6,767 bases of DNA, from assembly GCA_012841255.1 (NCBI GenBank), contig DUUZ01000024.1, positions 1 to 6,767 on the forward strand. Direction: 5' to 3'. Below the pieces are notes generated by a model that saw only the letters and a program-made list of their open reading frames with translations, made no database searches and was not told the DNA's origin. The DNA is from Clostridiaceae bacterium (lineage in GTDB: Bacteria > Bacillota > Clostridia > Saccharofermentanales > DTU023). The first letter of the stretch is position 1; each line of letters opens with the position of its first letter. Shown here piece by piece: positions 5,611-6,767 of this stretch. The translations under genes and the position numbers were made by a program.

Positions 5611-6767
5611 ATGACTTTTCTTGGTATTCTGGCCGGGGTATTGATCCTGGGCCTGATCATGGTGATACACGAATTGGGCCACTTCCTGGCCGGCCGGGCC
5701 TTAGGGTTCAAGATTGAACAGTTTTCCATCTTCATGGGGCCGGTCCTCTTCGAGCGTGAAAAAAACGGGATCCGCTACAACATCAAGGCCCTGCCTCTGG
5801 GGGCTTCGGTCAGTTTTGCCGGGGAGGAATCGGAAATCGAGGGCCAGGGCAAGGCCGACTATGAACCGGACGATCCCGGCCTCTTTGAGAACAAGCCCAA
5901 ATGGCAGCGGGCCATCGTCATCGCCATGGGACCCTTCCTGAACTTTGTCACCGCCCTTTTGGTCTTTGTCATTCTTTTCACCGCCCAGGGAGCCGTCGTC
6001 CCCAGGATCGGCCGGGTCCGGGAGGAGACGCTTCTTTACAGTTCCTCCATTGAGACAGGCGACCGGATTACCAGACTGAACGGCATGCGGGTTACAAGCC
6101 CCCTGGATCTTTCCATCGCCGAGATGGGCCACGGCGAGGACGAGGCCTGGGTCATCGAATATGTCAAGGCCGACGGGAGCCGGCACCAGGAGACCCTGGA
6201 GCCCCAAAAAGCACCGCCCCGGCCCATGCTGGGGATCACCTACTCGGAAGGTGAAGACGGAAGCTACACCATTGTATCGGTCCATGCCGACGCCGACCAG
6301 GGTGAGGCCGGCTTCATGCAGGGGGATCAGGTCCTGACCCTGGCGGGCATCCCCTTCGGTGAGACGGAAGCCGTCACCCAGGCCATTTTGGAGTCCGAAG
6401 GTCAGCCTCTTTCAAGTGAAATTATCCGCAAGGGGAAAAAGATGGAGCTTGTGGTCACGCCCTTCATGCTGGAGGCCGACATGCCCCTGGGAATCGTCCT
6501 GACCCTTTCGAAAAGGGCCGGGGACATCCTGAGCCAGGGTATCCAGTATCCCATTTCCATCTTTCGGACCACGGTCCGTGGACTGGGCATGCTCTTTGCC
6601 GGCAAGATCGGCTTCCGGGACAGCTTTGCAGGCCCTATCACCATCGTCTCCATGGCGGCCGATACGGTGACGGGTGGCCGGTCCCTGGCCGATATTGCGT
6701 CCAGCCTGGCAACTCTCCTGGGTCTTTTATCGGTGGCCATCGGCTTCACCAACCTCCTGCCCATCCC
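5611..6767 (+). CDS. rseP: Site-2 (RseP/RasP-type) intramembrane zinc metalloprotease, 3'-truncated
   Basis: M50-family membrane protease that cuts within transmembrane segments. Relatives clear anti-sigma factors (E. coli RseP, B. subtilis RasP) and signal-peptide remnants; which substrates apply here cannot be read from the sequence. 385 residues are visible before the window ends in frame. The first membrane helix (about 3-20) carries the zinc motif HELGH at 20-24. RYNIKALPLGASVSFAGEE (55-73) is the membrane-associated beta region, and a second helix spans about 101-126. Two PDZ-like domains follow, about 128-200 (IETGDRITRLNG) and 205-285 (GFMQGDQVLTLAG). GIQYPISIFRTTVRGLGMLF and AGPITIVSM come next, and the last residues NLLPI begin the conserved NLLPIPxLDG motif whose catalytic Asp lies beyond the edge. 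Sequence left after this motif is probably short. Confidence 0.95.
   Translation, partial: MTFLGILAGVLILGLIMVIHELGHFLAGRALGFKIEQFSIFMGPVLFEREKNGIRYNIKALPLGASVSFAGEESEIEGQGKADYEPDDPGLFENKPKWQRAIVIAMGPFLNFVTALLVFVILFTAQGAVVPRIGRVREETLLYSSSIETGDRITRLNGMRVTSPLDLSIAEMGHGEDEAWVIEYVKADGSRHQETLEPQKAPPRPMLGITYSEGEDGSYTIVSVHADADQGEAGFMQGDQVLTLAGIPFGETEAVTQAILESEGQPLSSEIIRKGKKMELVVTPFMLEADMPLGIVLTLSKRAGDILSQGIQYPISIFRTTVRGLGMLFAGKIGFRDSFAGPITIVSMAADTVTGGRSLADIASSLATLLGLLSVAIGFTNLLPI

Noticed and set aside
5760..5766. A-AAA-AAC slippery heptamer in the -1 frameshift phase in rseP
   Set aside because: The heptamer is in the right phase, but I see no hairpin or pseudoknot shortly downstream. The -1 frame leads only to a stop after about 30 codons with no meaningful product, and the zero frame continues with family-conserved sequence. 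Chance occurrence is more likely.

Overview
The window is a run of eight closely packed housekeeping genes, all on the + strand: rpsB (5' end missing), tsf, pyrH, frr, uppS, cdsA, dxr and rseP (3' end missing). This order is well known in Bacillota, especially Clostridia. The strong purine-rich ribosome binding sites and the short form of EF-Ts fit that group. The DNA looks GC-rich (roughly 60% by eye), so a high-GC clostridial lineage is my best guess. I cannot name a genus from the sequence.

Layout. Bases 1-1202 carry the translation pair rpsB-tsf, followed by a GC-rich hairpin that looks like an intrinsic terminator (1221-1245). A candidate extended -10 promoter at 1273-1281 then precedes pyrH. 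A second extended -10 element (2053-2061) lies in the 67-base gap before frr. From frr onward the genes are nearly contiguous (gaps of about 5-23 bases with the starts used here), which suggests one transcript for frr-uppS-cdsA-dxr-rseP. No gap exceeds about 115 bases. I see no tRNA, rRNA, mobile element, CRISPR array or gene on the minus strand.

How the genes work together. RpsB, EF-Ts and ribosome recycling factor serve translation, and PyrH makes UDP for RNA and cell-wall nucleotide sugars. Dxr commits carbon to the MEP isoprenoid pathway. UppS turns the resulting C5 units into undecaprenyl diphosphate, the lipid carrier for peptidoglycan. CdsA makes CDP-diacylglycerol for phospholipids, and RseP is a membrane protease linked to envelope stress signalling. 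The cluster therefore ties ribosome output to envelope synthesis.

I found no undescribed system. The points most worth a second look are a compact G-quadruplex-type motif in the sense strand of dxr (4649-4667), the terminator/promoter boundary before pyrH, the promoter-like element before frr, uncertain starts for uppS and dxr, and tandem PDZ domains in the site-2 protease.
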